Below are positions 1 to 8,291 of a stretch of 47,330 nucleotides of DNA, piece after piece. The position numbers and the translations under genes are program-made. Where the stretch lies: assembly GCA_022736275.1 (NCBI GenBank), contig DZBJ01000024.1, positions 1 to 47,330 of the forward strand, given 5' to 3'. Every line of letters begins with the position of its first letter. The first letter of the stretch is position 1. The DNA comes from Rikenella microfusus. Lineage in GTDB: Bacteria; Bacteroidota; Bacteroidia; Bacteroidales; VadinHA17. Below the pieces are notes generated by a model that saw only the letters and a program-made list of their open reading frames with translations, ran no database searches and was not told the DNA's origin.

Positions 1-1509
1 CTCCTCCTGCGGTCTTCCAAGTTCCTTCGCCAGCCGCCAGAGGCACCAGTCGGCATAGGCATATTCAAGCGTGCGTGCCACATTCTCATTAATGCCTGCA
101 TCATAGGGCACATACCCCAGGCTGTTGTAGTATTCAGCTCCGTATCGTCCCACCGAATGAACGGGACCGTGTCCCTTTGTGTTCTTAATCATCGCTTTCC
201 ACAGGGTGTCTATATTGTAACCCCGGATGCCCTTGAGGTATGCATCAGCGATGAGGGATGCCGAGTTGCTTCCGATCATGCAGTTGCGATGGCCGGGGCT
301 TGCCCATTCGGGAAGCCATCCGCTCTCGAGGTATGCATTCACCAGTCCCTCCATGATATGAGCACTCATCTCAGGGTAAAGAAGCGTTATCAGCGGCATG
401 GCGGCCCGGAATGTGTCCCAGAACCCGTTATCGGTGAAGAGCCGGCCGGGCAGGACCTTCCCGTTGTACGGGCTGTAGTGCACTATCTCTCCTTTGTGGT
501 CATACTCATGGAACATCCGCGGAAAGAGCAGGGTGCGGTACAGTGCTGAATAAAACGTCCGTACCTGGTCTTCGGTGCCACCCTCGACTCTGATACGCCC
601 GAACTCGCTGTTCCATATCGCCCTGGCGGCATTACGGAGGTCATCAAAACTGCGACCGCCGGTCTCGCGTTCAAGGTTAAGCAAAGCCTGTTCGTGAGAA
701 ATGAATGACGATGCCACCCTCGCCGTAACCTGCTCTCCCCTGGCGGTTCGAAAGCCAACCACTGCAGCCGTGCGGTCGCCCTCCTGTTCAGTGACGCCAG
801 GCACAAGGGTACCGTCGACCCATGTGGAGATAAAGTCGAAATCCCTGTCAAATACAATCACGAAGTAATTATGGAAGTTATCAGGCACGCCGCCGTGGTT
901 ATTACGGCAGTAGCCTATGATCTTTCTTTCCCCCGGGATGATTTTTACCATGGAGCCTCCGGCGAAGGCATCTATGACCACTGCCGATGAGTCACTCTCC
1001 GCGAAGGTGAACCTGAAAAGAGCCGATCTTTCAGTCGGTGTAACCTCAGCTGTGATGTCATAGTCGGCGAGATAGACACTGTAGTAATAGGGTCTTGCCT
1101 CCTCAGCCTTGTGCGAAAACCATGATGCACGCTGATCCTCGGTGATCCTGCCGGAGCCGTTGACGGGCATCAGTGAGAAGGCAGCGTAATCATTGATCCA
1201 CGGGCTGGGCTGGTGTGTCTGCTTGATGCCCGTTATCCTGTGATCATCATATGTATATCCCCAGCCATCGCCGTTGCGGCGCGTCTGCGGCGTCCAGAAG
1301 TTCATCGCGAAGGGCAGGGCCACGGCAGGATAGGTGTTGCCGTGCGAAAGAAGGTATTCCGAATCGGTGCCCATAAGTGTATTAACCAGATCGGCAGGTT
1401 CAGATGTGATTCCGTCCTGCTGCCTGCATCCGGAGATAGTCAGCATCAGAAGTGCTGCCATCAGCGCAGCTAAACCCTTGGGCGGGCTATGTTCAATCGA
1501 TGAATTCAT
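1..1509 (-). CDS. GH92 alpha-1,2-mannosidase-type lipoprotein (3' end beyond window)
   Basis: Glycoside hydrolase family 92 enzymes are exo-acting, calcium-dependent mannosidases that trim alpha-mannosides of N-glycans and mannans. The frame is open from the ATG at 1509 through base 1 (503 codons, no stop), so the C-terminal part lies outside the window; family members usually have 700 or more residues. The N-terminus has a hydrophobic stretch ending in a lipobox (TISGC, Cys28), suggesting an outer-membrane or periplasmic lipoprotein. The next residues (DLVNTLMGTDSE, then GNTYPAVALPFAMNFWTPQT) are the standard GH92 opening, and the GYVPYD and ARTLEYAYADW blocks near the edge are family signatures. 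It is the last gene of a minus-strand run after priA. No promoter with both boxes was found in the 190-nt gap. Family call is confident; substrate is not shown. Confidence 0.9.
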   Translation of the reverse strand, partial: MNSSIEHSPPKGLAALMAALLMLTISGCRQQDGITSEPADLVNTLMGTDSEYLLSHGNTYPAVALPFAMNFWTPQTRRNGDGWGYTYDDHRITGIKQTHQPSPWINDYAAFSLMPVNGSGRITEDQRASWFSHKAEEARPYYYSVYLADYDITAEVTPTERSALFRFTFAESDSSAVVIDAFAGGSMVKIIPGERKIIGYCRNNHGGVPDNFHNYFVIVFDRDFDFISTWVDGTLVPGVTEQEGDRTAAVVGFRTARGEQVTARVASSFISHEQALLNLERETGGRSFDDLRNAARAIWNSEFGRIRVEGGTEDQVRTFYSALYRTLLFPRMFHEYDHKGEIVHYSPYNGKVLPGRLFTDNGFWDTFRAAMPLITLLYPEMSAHIMEGLVNAYLESGWLPEWASPGHRNCMIGSNSASLIADAYLKGIRGYNIDTLWKAMIKNTKGHGPVHSVGRYGAEYYNSLGYVPYDAGINENVARTLEYAYADWCLWRLAKELGRPQEE

Positions 1510-1662
1510 CGTTCAGGTTACTAAAGGTTCCATGTAATCTTCTCCGGCTTCCTGCATTTTCCCGGAGCGGTGATTTTCTCAGGCTTCATTTCGATTATCG
1601 ACAGCTTCTCCGCCATCTCTCCGTTTGATACCACTCTCATCATGAAGGGCTCTTTGAATTTG

Positions 1663-1678
1663 TAAAAGTATACTTTTA
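1663..1678. repeat. 16-bp perfect palindrome between priA and the GH92 gene
   Basis: TAAAAGTATACTTTTA is a perfect palindrome in the 190-nt gap after the priA stop. It lies in AT-rich DNA about 155 nt upstream of the GH92 start. It could be an operator for a dimeric regulator or a simple AT hairpin. A minus-strand TACTTTTA inside it is one base off the TAnnTTTG -7 box, but no -33 partner is clear. Confidence 0.45.
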
Positions 1679-1698
1679 ATATTTGCATGTAAAGATTG

Positions 1699-3711
1699 TC
1701 ACTGAGGGTCGACATCGGCATGGATCCGCAGAAAGCCTTTCCTTGGCATCCTCAGTTCGTTTTCCATAGCTCTGCGGACAACATCCTTTACCTTTGAGGG
1801 GGAGAGGCTGCTGTCAATCTTGATCATGATTGTCTTGATATACCACCTCTGTACCTGCATTATCACGGGGAACTCCGGCCCGAGGATATGGCTGCCCAGC
1901 TGTCTGCGCAGGCTCTTTGCCAGTCGTGCGGCCGACACGTTCAGTTCCTCCAGGTCACGATGCCTGACCGACAGCCTGATGATCTTGGTGAAGGGAGGGT
2001 ATCCGAAGAGCGACCTCTCCTCAAGCTGGCTGCTGCACATGGACTTATAGTCATGTTTAAGCACCTGCCGCAGAATAATGTGGGACGGATCGGCCGTTTG
2101 AATTATCACCTTGCCCCGGCGGGTGCGTCTCCCGGCTCTGCCACTCACCTGCTCCATCAGCTGAAAACTGCGTTCAAAGGCCCTGAAATCAGGGAAGTGC
2201 ATCATGTTGTCGGCATCGAGGATACCTACCACGGTCAGCCTCTCGAAGTCGAGTCCCTTGGAGATCATCTGGGTACCGATAAGGATGTCAGTGGCACCGG
2301 CGGCGAACTCCGACAGTATCTCTGAAGAAGCGCTTCTTCGCCTGGTTGTGTCCTGGTCCATTCTTGCCACCCTGGCCGACGGGAAGAGAAGCCTGATCTC
2401 CTCCTCGATCTTCTCGGTGCCGAATCCCCTTGTTATGAGGGCCTCTGACCCGCATTCCGGACAGGCTTCGGGAAGCCTCGTGCTGCGGCCGCAGTAGTGG
2501 CAGACCATTTTGCCGATACTCTTGTGATAGGTATAGCTTACGGAACAATTCGTGCACCCCGGTACCCACCCGCAGTCGGGGCACATCAGGTAATGCGAGA
2601 ATCCCCTTCGGTTCTGAAAGAGTATCACCTGCTCCTCTCTGCCCAAGGCTTCCCCGATGGCCTCAAGGAGCCGCGGAGTGAAATGTGATGTCACTCTGGC
2701 CTTCTTACCGAATGAGCGTGTGTCTGCGACAATCATCTCCGGCATCATGACATCGCCGTAGCGTGTCAGCAGCTCTACGAAGCCGTACCTGCCTGCAGAG
2801 GCGTTGTGCCAGCTCTCGAGCGAGGGAGTGGCCGAGCCCAGCAAAGTCCTGCCGCCATTGATACGTGAGAGCATCATGGCCGCATCACGTGCATGATATC
2901 GCGGCGAAGGATCATACTGCTTGTACGATGAGTCATGTTCCTCATCCACAATGATAAGACCAAGGTCACTGAATGGGAGAAAGAGTGAGGATCTTACACC
3001 CAGCACGGCACGGAGGGTACCGTTGCTGACCTTGCTCCATACCTCGCGCCGCATGGCGGGAGTGAGCCGGGAGTGAAAGACCCCTATAGAGGCCCCGAAG
3101 TGGCGCTGAAGACGCTCAATGATCTGTGTTGTCAGGGCTATCTCGGGCAGCATGTAGAGAACCTGCCTGCCCTCAGAAAGCTGCTCCTGAATAAGATGAA
3201 TATATATCTCCGTCTTGCCGCTGGAGGTGACCCCGTGAAGCAACACAGTCTCCTTCTCCCTGAACTGTTTAAGGATTGATTCGTACGCTGCGGACTGGAC
3301 CTCATTGAGACTGGCAGGCATGATGATCTCCCCGCTGAAAGCCGGCTTGCTGCTCCTCCTTTTCCTGGCAGAAGGTTCTCCGGGAAGGATGTCGGGCGAC
3401 GGGATGGCGGCCTTCATCACCTCGCCGGGATAAGCCATGTAATAATCAGATATCCACAGGATGAAGTCTGCAAGGCGATCATTGACCGAAGCCGCCTCTG
3501 GCAGCATGGCGGTTATCTCTTTAGGTACGAATCCTTCCGGCTGGTTTTCGTGAATGCTTATTACAAGCCCCGTCGCATTCCTGCTCTGACCAAAATTGAC
3601 TTTCACAAGGCTGCCCCGCCGCAGAGCCCCTCTCATCTCCGGGGGAATCTCATAGGTATAGCTGCCTGTGACGGCAACAGGTATGATTATATCTGCGTAA
3701 AGGTTTTTCAT
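1699..3711 (-). CDS. priA: Primosomal protein N' (replication restart helicase PriA)
   Basis: PriA recognises abandoned replication forks and reloads the replisome using a 3'-to-5' superfamily 2 helicase. The 670-residue product carries an N-terminal 3'-DNA-binding region (about 1-100), Walker A GVTSSGKT (about 160-167), the DEEH Walker B box (about 256-259), and the zinc domain with eight cysteines between the helicase lobes (CPDCGWVPGCTNC, then CHYC and CPEC). The GRAGRR motif VI is also present. The frame opens at 3750, but I start it at the ATG at 3711, because MKNLYADIIIPVAV matches the usual PriA N-terminus while the 13 upstream residues do not. It sits 87 nt after sucC on the same strand. 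No oddity in length or motifs was seen. Confidence 0.95.
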   Translation of the reverse strand: MKNLYADIIIPVAVTGSYTYEIPPEMRGALRRGSLVKVNFGQSRNATGLVISIHENQPEGFVPKEITAMLPEAASVNDRLADFILWISDYYMAYPGEVMKAAIPSPDILPGEPSARKRRSSKPAFSGEIIMPASLNEVQSAAYESILKQFREKETVLLHGVTSSGKTEIYIHLIQEQLSEGRQVLYMLPEIALTTQIIERLQRHFGASIGVFHSRLTPAMRREVWSKVSNGTLRAVLGVRSSLFLPFSDLGLIIVDEEHDSSYKQYDPSPRYHARDAAMMLSRINGGRTLLGSATPSLESWHNASAGRYGFVELLTRYGDVMMPEMIVADTRSFGKKARVTSHFTPRLLEAIGEALGREEQVILFQNRRGFSHYLMCPDCGWVPGCTNCSVSYTYHKSIGKMVCHYCGRSTRLPEACPECGSEALITRGFGTEKIEEEIRLLFPSARVARMDQDTTRRRSASSEILSEFAAGATDILIGTQMISKGLDFERLTVVGILDADNMMHFPDFRAFERSFQLMEQVSGRAGRRTRRGKVIIQTADPSHIILRQVLKHDYKSMCSSQLEERSLFGYPPFTKIIRLSVRHRDLEELNVSAARLAKSLRRQLGSHILGPEFPVIMQVQRWYIKTIMIKIDSSLSPSKVKDVVRRAMENELRMPRKGFLRIHADVDPQ

Positions 3712-3798
3712 CGCCTTATATGCGGACAAATTATAAATAAAAGGCTGCAACGGACGGGTTGCCGGCCAGAATTTATCAACGACTGATGATTATCAGGG

Positions 3799-4989
3799 TC
3801 AGGCCAGGGCTTCCCTTACTTTTTCGGCAGCATCGGTGAAGGTGGATGCCGCGATTACTTTCAGTCCTGAGGTGTCAATAAGCTCTTTGGCTTCGATGGC
3901 ATTGGTGCCCTGCAGCCGCACAATTACGGGTACCTTTATATCGCCTATGGTCTTGTATGCTTCAATGATGCCCGCTGCCACGCGGTCACACCTGACTATT
4001 CCGCCGAAGATATTGACCAGAATGGCCTTTACGTTTGGATCCTTGAGGATTATTCTGAATCCGGCCTCTACTGTTTTAGCGCTGGCGCCGCCGCCCACAT
4101 CAAGGAAATTTGCCGGTCTGCCGCCTGAAAGCTGTATAAGGTCCATCGTTGCCATAGCCAGGCCGGCACCGTTCACCATGCAACCCACGTCACCGTCGAG
4201 CTTGACATAGTTGAGGTTGCTGGCAGAGGCCTCCACCTCCGTCGGGTCCTCCTCATTCAGGTCACGCATTGCGGCCAGCTCCGGGTGGCGATAGAGAGCG
4301 TTGTCATCAAGAGAGACCTTGCAATCGACTGCAAGCACCCTGTCATCACTTGTCTTGAGAAGAGGATTGATCTCCATCAGGGAGGCATCGGAGCTAACGA
4401 AGGCATTCCATAAGCCGCTTATGAAACGGACCATCTCCCTGTAAGCTTTGCCCTGAAGGCCCAGGTTGGAGGCTATGGTCCGCATCTGGAATTCATGCAG
4501 ACAGCAGGTGGAATCAACCACCTCCGTGAAGATTGCTTTCGGCTTATTTGCAGCCACCTCCTCTATATCCATGCCTCCTTCGGTGGAATAGATAACAACA
4601 AAGGCCGATCTTTTCCGGTCAAGAAGAACGGAGAGATAAAACTCCCTGATGTCAGAATCACCTTTGTAATATACATCCTGTGCGATGAGGACCTTTCTGA
4701 CCAGTTTCCCTGCAGGTCCGGTCTGCGGTGTCACCAGCGTCATGCCCAGCATGCGCGAGGCTACTTCGGCTGTCTCCATCGGCGAGCGGGCTATCTTAAC
4801 CCCTCCGCCCTTTCCTCTGCCGCCTGCATGGATCTGAGCTTTGATGACGAAGATCTCTGTTCCGAACTTCTTTTGAAGCTCTTCTGCTATGAGTCCGGCC
4901 TGTTCAGCCGTCTCAGCCACAAATCCCTCCTGCACCTGTACTCCGTGGGCCTGCAGAATGGATTTTCCCTGGTATTCGTGGATGTTCAT
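3799..4989 (-). CDS. sucC: Succinyl-CoA synthetase (ADP-forming) beta subunit
   Basis: SucC is the nucleotide- and succinate-binding subunit of succinyl-CoA ligase, interconverting succinyl-CoA plus ADP/GDP and succinate plus ATP/GTP in the cytoplasm. The 396-residue protein begins MNIHEYQGKSILQAHGV, the normal family start, has the ATP-grasp glycine loop GGRGKGGGVKIA near residues 56-67, the NPLL metal-site segment, and the ligase block NGAGLAMATMDLIQLSGG followed by FLDVGGGA and VNIFGGIVRCD. Length matches the family. The alpha subunit (sucD) is usually directly adjacent but is absent on both sides here: priA follows and a divergent RNA methyltransferase gene precedes. Either sucD is elsewhere in the genome, or another alpha subunit is used. 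That second part is inference. Confidence 0.95.
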   Translation of the reverse strand: MNIHEYQGKSILQAHGVQVQEGFVAETAEQAGLIAEELQKKFGTEIFVIKAQIHAGGRGKGGGVKIARSPMETAEVASRMLGMTLVTPQTGPAGKLVRKVLIAQDVYYKGDSDIREFYLSVLLDRKRSAFVVIYSTEGGMDIEEVAANKPKAIFTEVVDSTCCLHEFQMRTIASNLGLQGKAYREMVRFISGLWNAFVSSDASLMEINPLLKTSDDRVLAVDCKVSLDDNALYRHPELAAMRDLNEEDPTEVEASASNLNYVKLDGDVGCMVNGAGLAMATMDLIQLSGGRPANFLDVGGGASAKTVEAGFRIILKDPNVKAILVNIFGGIVRCDRVAAGIIEAYKTIGDIKVPVIVRLQGTNAIEAKELIDTSGLKVIAASTFTDAAEKVREALA

Positions 4990-5085
4990 GACAAGGTATC
5001 TGATATGAGGTTAGAAAAGTCTCTCTTCGCAATTAGGTATGTAATTTACTCTTTTTTATAATTATTTTCGCTAAAACTTATTTGA

Positions 5086-5622
5086 ATGAGGAAGCTTTTC
5101 AATGATGAGCTTAACCGGAAGAGCATTCCGGAATTCACGGCTTCGGTCAAGTCGCCCTTCATCATTGTGCTTGACAATATCAGGAGTCTGAATAATGTGG
5201 GATCGATCTTCCGCACTGCAGATGCCTTCATTGTTGAAGCCGTTTATCTGTGCGGCATCACTGCAAGGCCACCTCACAGGGAGATCCATAAGACGGCGCT
5301 GGGGGCCACTGAATCTGTAGAATGGCGCTATTTTGAGAGTACGGCTGAAGCCGTAAGAGAGCTGAAGGTGAGAGGATATTCAATAGTGTCTGTGGAGCAG
5401 GCCGATGAAGCTGTTTCTCCTGACAGGTTCACTGTTGAAGCCGGGAAAAAGTATGCCCTGGTATTCGGGCATGAGATAAAAGGGGTAAGCGAGGAGGTGG
5501 TGAGACTCTCGGATGCCTGCATAGAGATACCGCAGTACGGCACCAAGCACTCTTTCAACGTTGCCGTAAGTGCAGGGATAATATTGTGGGAGCTGGCGGG
5601 AAAGAGCCCGGCTCACAATTAA
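5086..5622 (+). CDS. SpoU/TrmH-family RNA 2'-O-methyltransferase
   Basis: SPOUT-class methyltransferases use AdoMet bound in a trefoil knot to methylate ribose 2'-OH in tRNA or rRNA. This 178-residue protein shows all three SpoU motifs: motif 1 NNVGSIFRTADAF, motif 2 LVFGHEIKGVS, and motif 3 IPQYGTKHSFNVAVSAGI. The size fits a lone catalytic domain, without the extra N-terminal substrate-binding domain of RlmB-type enzymes. It is divergent from sucC (96 nt between starts) and convergent with the TPR lipoprotein gene, with a strong terminator between. The ATG at 5086 follows directly after an AT-rich leader, so the transcript leader may be very short. Whether the target is tRNA (TrmH/TrmL-like) or rRNA cannot be told from sequence. 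Confidence 0.9.
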   Translation: MRKLFNDELNRKSIPEFTASVKSPFIIVLDNIRSLNNVGSIFRTADAFIVEAVYLCGITARPPHREIHKTALGATESVEWRYFESTAEAVRELKVRGYSIVSVEQADEAVSPDRFTVEAGKKYALVFGHEIKGVSEEVVRLSDACIEIPQYGTKHSFNVAVSAGIILWELAGKSPAHN

Positions 5623-5660
5623 AAAACCCCGTCTGCCATCCGGCAAACGGGGTTTAAGTT
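5621..5660. terminator. Bidirectional rho-independent terminator
   Basis: AAACCCCG (5624-5631) pairs with CGGGGTTT (5648-5655), and TGCC/GGCA pair inside the loop. The A-run on the left and T-rich right flank let it serve both converging genes, the SpoU methyltransferase (plus) and the TPR lipoprotein (minus). Confidence 0.85.
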
Positions 5661-5673
5661 TTATCAGGCCCTG

Positions 5674-7380
5674 TTACTGGGTAACAGCCTTGAATGTGTC
5701 GTCCATGAAGAACTTGGCAAACTCGAGGTCTGTCTGAGCATAGTTCTTCCAGTCTGAGTTGTAGCCGATAGCTTCGCGGAGACCATTGAGAACGCCGTCC
5801 TTATCGTCGAAGCGTGCAGCAATGACAGCCTTCAGATATGAGGGAGCACCGCACTTGCAAGGCTTAACTGAGTCCATGGTTGTCTTGGCCTTATTGATGT
5901 CACCCTTGAGAAGCTGTGCAAGAGCAAGGTTCATAGTAGGTTTGTCGCCGAGCAGGTTGACAGCCTGGTCATATTTGCCTTCATGAATTGCGATGGTGCC
6001 AAGTCCGAATTTTGACTCGGGGGTGGCAGTTGCCATAGAGTTAAAATACTCGGAAGCAGCTTTGATGTCACCTTTGAGGAGAGCGGCAAAGCCCATGTTG
6101 TTCTTGACAACGTCATCATTCTTGAGAGCCTTGGCCTTTTCGAGAGCAACCATTGCTTCGTCAGCATTGCCCATGGAAAGGTATGCCCATCCGACGTTGT
6201 TCCATGCGCGGAAGCACTTGGGTTCCTTCACGGTAGCCATCTGGTAGTAAGTGAGCATCTGATTGGGATCTTCGGTCAGTGTGGCAGCATAGAGCATCTG
6301 CTCAAGGCTGAGAACTGAAGCGTCGCCCTTGATTGCAGCAAGGATCTCTTCATCGCTGAGGCCGACAAGGTCAACGTCGACAATGAATTTTGATCTCCTC
6401 AGCTGGGGAAGTACCTGATTTGCAAGAGCTTCGTAAGCTGTAGCCATGTTCTTGATCTCCTGCTCACGGACGATGGGATCCTGATACATTGAAAGTACTC
6501 TCAGGATGAGTTCCTTGTCGGCAATCGTTGATTCCTGAACGAGGGCCTTGAAACCTTCCCAGTCTTCAGGTGTAGTCTGGCTTGAAAAGAGCGATGTGAG
6601 CTCGGGCATCTTGCCATACTCCTTCTGGAGGTATTTTTCGGCAGCCTTGCCCCTCTCTACTGAAAGCTTTTCGTTGAGTGTGAGCGGGCCGTCAGGTGAG
6701 GCGTACGAACTTGTGGTGACGCCTTTCACTGCCATCCTCTCGTTCTGCATGACGAGGGCAACATAATCCTTGAGAGCCTGGATATCTTCAGCCTTCAGTT
6801 CAGCAGGCTTGATATCGGATCTGTTTATCGAATAGAGAATGTCAGCCATCTTCTGCTCGGGAACGATGCGCTGGTAGTTGTCCTTCAATGATATCGGCAT
6901 AGCATGATCTTCAACCAGGGTTGAAGTGGCTATAACGCCGTCAGCCAGTTTAATAGGGTCAAAAGCCAGAGTCTTGTCTTTTTTGGTTGCTTCGACGCGG
7001 AGCATGAATTCAGATACCTTCATCTGAGGTATATAATTCACGTCACCACTCCAGTTAATGTTCCCGCCTTCCCAGCTGATTGGCTTATTGTTAGCCAAAA
7101 CCTTTTCACCCTGGGCATAAAGGATTTCATCAAATGCTGTTTCACCACCTTCGTAAATAAGTACGGGGGTGATCTTCAGAGTTGTGTTCTTGTCAAAGTA
7201 CTTCTCCGGATAGGTAGCCTTTACCTGTGCGGCAACAATTCCTGCATGAGTCTCAAGTACTTTTGGGGTGATTTCATACTGGACAAGATTTGCGTTTTTC
7301 TTCATCTTGTCGAGACTGCTGCAACCTGACATAAGCACAGCAGCAAGCAGAATGACAAAAAGTCTGGTGAAATTTTTCAT
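5674..7380 (-). CDS. TPR lipoprotein with an OmpA-like segment
   Basis: This 568-residue protein starts with a clear lipoprotein signal (hydrophobic run, lipobox LMSGC, Cys20), so it should be membrane-anchored outside the cytoplasm. Residues about 215-255 contain YASPDGPLTLNEKLSVERG, which resembles the OmpA-C type peptidoglycan-binding pattern (YaSPeG, N, LS, RA, YL). From about residue 380 there are tetratricopeptide-like repeats (KCFRAWNNVGWAYLSMGNAD, then DVVKNNMGFAALLKGDIKAA). The combination suggests a periplasmic scaffold linked to the cell wall. A promoter with good boxes lies upstream and a strong terminator downstream, so it is a single-gene transcript. I do not recognise a named function; similar TPR lipoproteins of unknown role are common in Bacteroidales. 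Confidence 0.8.
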   Translation of the reverse strand: MKNFTRLFVILLAAVLMSGCSSLDKMKKNANLVQYEITPKVLETHAGIVAAQVKATYPEKYFDKNTTLKITPVLIYEGGETAFDEILYAQGEKVLANNKPISWEGGNINWSGDVNYIPQMKVSEFMLRVEATKKDKTLAFDPIKLADGVIATSTLVEDHAMPISLKDNYQRIVPEQKMADILYSINRSDIKPAELKAEDIQALKDYVALVMQNERMAVKGVTTSSYASPDGPLTLNEKLSVERGKAAEKYLQKEYGKMPELTSLFSSQTTPEDWEGFKALVQESTIADKELILRVLSMYQDPIVREQEIKNMATAYEALANQVLPQLRRSKFIVDVDLVGLSDEEILAAIKGDASVLSLEQMLYAATLTEDPNQMLTYYQMATVKEPKCFRAWNNVGWAYLSMGNADEAMVALEKAKALKNDDVVKNNMGFAALLKGDIKAASEYFNSMATATPESKFGLGTIAIHEGKYDQAVNLLGDKPTMNLALAQLLKGDINKAKTTMDSVKPCKCGAPSYLKAVIAARFDDKDGVLNGLREAIGYNSDWKNYAQTDLEFAKFFMDDTFKAVTQ

Positions 7381-7420
7381 AATTTGTTTTTTATTAGTTG
7401 CGATCAGTTCCTGTTAACTA

Positions 7421-7452
7421 CAATTATACAATAATTCTGATTTGGATGCAAA
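7421..7452 (-). promoter_or_regulatory. Bacteroidota-type promoter of the TPR lipoprotein gene
   Basis: On the minus strand, TTTG (7449-7452) lies 20 nt upstream of TATAATTG (7421-7428). The -7 box differs by one base from TAnnTTTG. The start codon is about 40 nt downstream. Confidence 0.55.
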
Positions 7453-7498
7453 TTTAAGATAATTTTTAGTCAATACCCTCTATCTTCCCATTAAAAAT

Positions 7499-8143
7499 TC
7501 AGAATTTACGGAGATTGATACCCAATCCGACAGGTTCATTAAATATAACATTCATTACTTTTAGGTAATCATCATGGCTTGCTACGAAGTCAATAGCTGA
7601 AATGTCAATCACCAGGTACCTGTTTTCGGGGTTCTGCCTGAAGAAGTTGAAATAGCTCTCCTGTATACCGGTAAGGTATTCGGCTGTAATAGACTTCTCA
7701 TATTCCCTTCCTCTGAGGGCAATGTTTTTCAGCAGCCTCGCCGGAGGCACATGGAGGTACACATAGAGGTCGGGCTTTGGAAGCGAGCTGTAAATAATAT
7801 AGAATATCTGCCTGTAGAGGCTGAACTCATCCTGTTCAAGTGTTTGTGATGAGAATACCAGTGACTTCATGAAATAATAATCCGCCACTGTAAAGCTTCT
7901 GAAGAGATCCTGCTCCACCAGTTCCTCTTTCAGCTGACGGTACCTGTCAGCCAGGAAGGAGAGCTCAAGGGGGAAGGAGTACCTGGATGGGTCACTGTAG
8001 AATTTGGGCAGAAAAGGGTTATCAGCGAAGCGCTCAAGGATGAGTTTGGCATTGTGATCCCTGGCGATCATTGAAGCCAGGGTGGTCTTTCCGGCCCCTA
8101 TATTTCCTTCAATGACAATATAATTGTATTTCACGGTCTCCAT
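7499..8143 (-). CDS. Deoxynucleoside kinase
   Basis: Deoxynucleoside kinases of the dCK/dGK family phosphorylate deoxynucleosides with ATP in nucleotide salvage. The 214-residue protein has the P-loop EGNIGAGKTT (12-21), an ERF motif (37-39) supplying the usual catalytic glutamate region, DRYRQ near 66-70, and an arginine-containing LID segment (RGREYEKSITAEYL). Length is typical of bacterial members. It is flanked by the TPR lipoprotein gene downstream and pnp upstream on the same strand, but has its own promoter placed just after the pnp terminator, so it is probably transcribed alone. Substrate preference (deoxyadenosine, deoxyguanosine or deoxycytidine) cannot be decided here. Confidence 0.88.
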   Translation of the reverse strand: METVKYNYIVIEGNIGAGKTTLASMIARDHNAKLILERFADNPFLPKFYSDPSRYSFPLELSFLADRYRQLKEELVEQDLFRSFTVADYYFMKSLVFSSQTLEQDEFSLYRQIFYIIYSSLPKPDLYVYLHVPPARLLKNIALRGREYEKSITAEYLTGIQESYFNFFRQNPENRYLVIDISAIDFVASHDDYLKVMNVIFNEPVGLGINLRKF

Positions 8144-8168
8144 GATGATCCCTTACTGCAGTCAATAT

Positions 8169-8199
8169 CAAAAATAGCATTTGGTGATCACAATAGCAA
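8169..8199 (-). promoter_or_regulatory. Promoter of the deoxynucleoside kinase gene
   Basis: On the minus strand, TTG (8197-8199) is followed after 20 nt by TATTTTTG (8169-8176), an exact TAnnTTTG match. The -33 box abuts the T-tract of the pnp terminator, so termination and initiation sit back to back. Confidence 0.7.
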
Positions 8200-8200
8200 C

Positions 8201-8234
8201 AAAAAGCAGGGATGCGAGGTTTTCGCATCCCTGC
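8201..8234 (-). terminator. Rho-independent terminator of pnp
   Basis: GCAGGGATGCGA (8206-8217) pairs perfectly with TCGCATCCCTGC (8223-8234), a 12-bp stem with a 5-nt loop. Read on the minus strand the stem is followed by TTTTT. A second weaker hairpin (GGCGA 8246-8250 with TCGCC 8266-8270) lies between it and the pnp stop and may protect the 3' end. Confidence 0.9.
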
Positions 8235-8291
8235 CGTTTGTCCCGGGCGATGCCCATACGGGGTTTCGCCTGATGTTATAACATTGTAAAA

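Noticed and set aside
1521..1721. 66-codon minus frame between priA and the GH92 gene
   Set aside because: It overlaps the priA end, crosses the 16-bp palindrome, has no recognisable family and no promoter of its own.
4495..5061. 188-codon plus frame antisense to sucC
   Set aside because: The sucC frame on the other strand matches a known enzyme throughout; this frame is a composition shadow.
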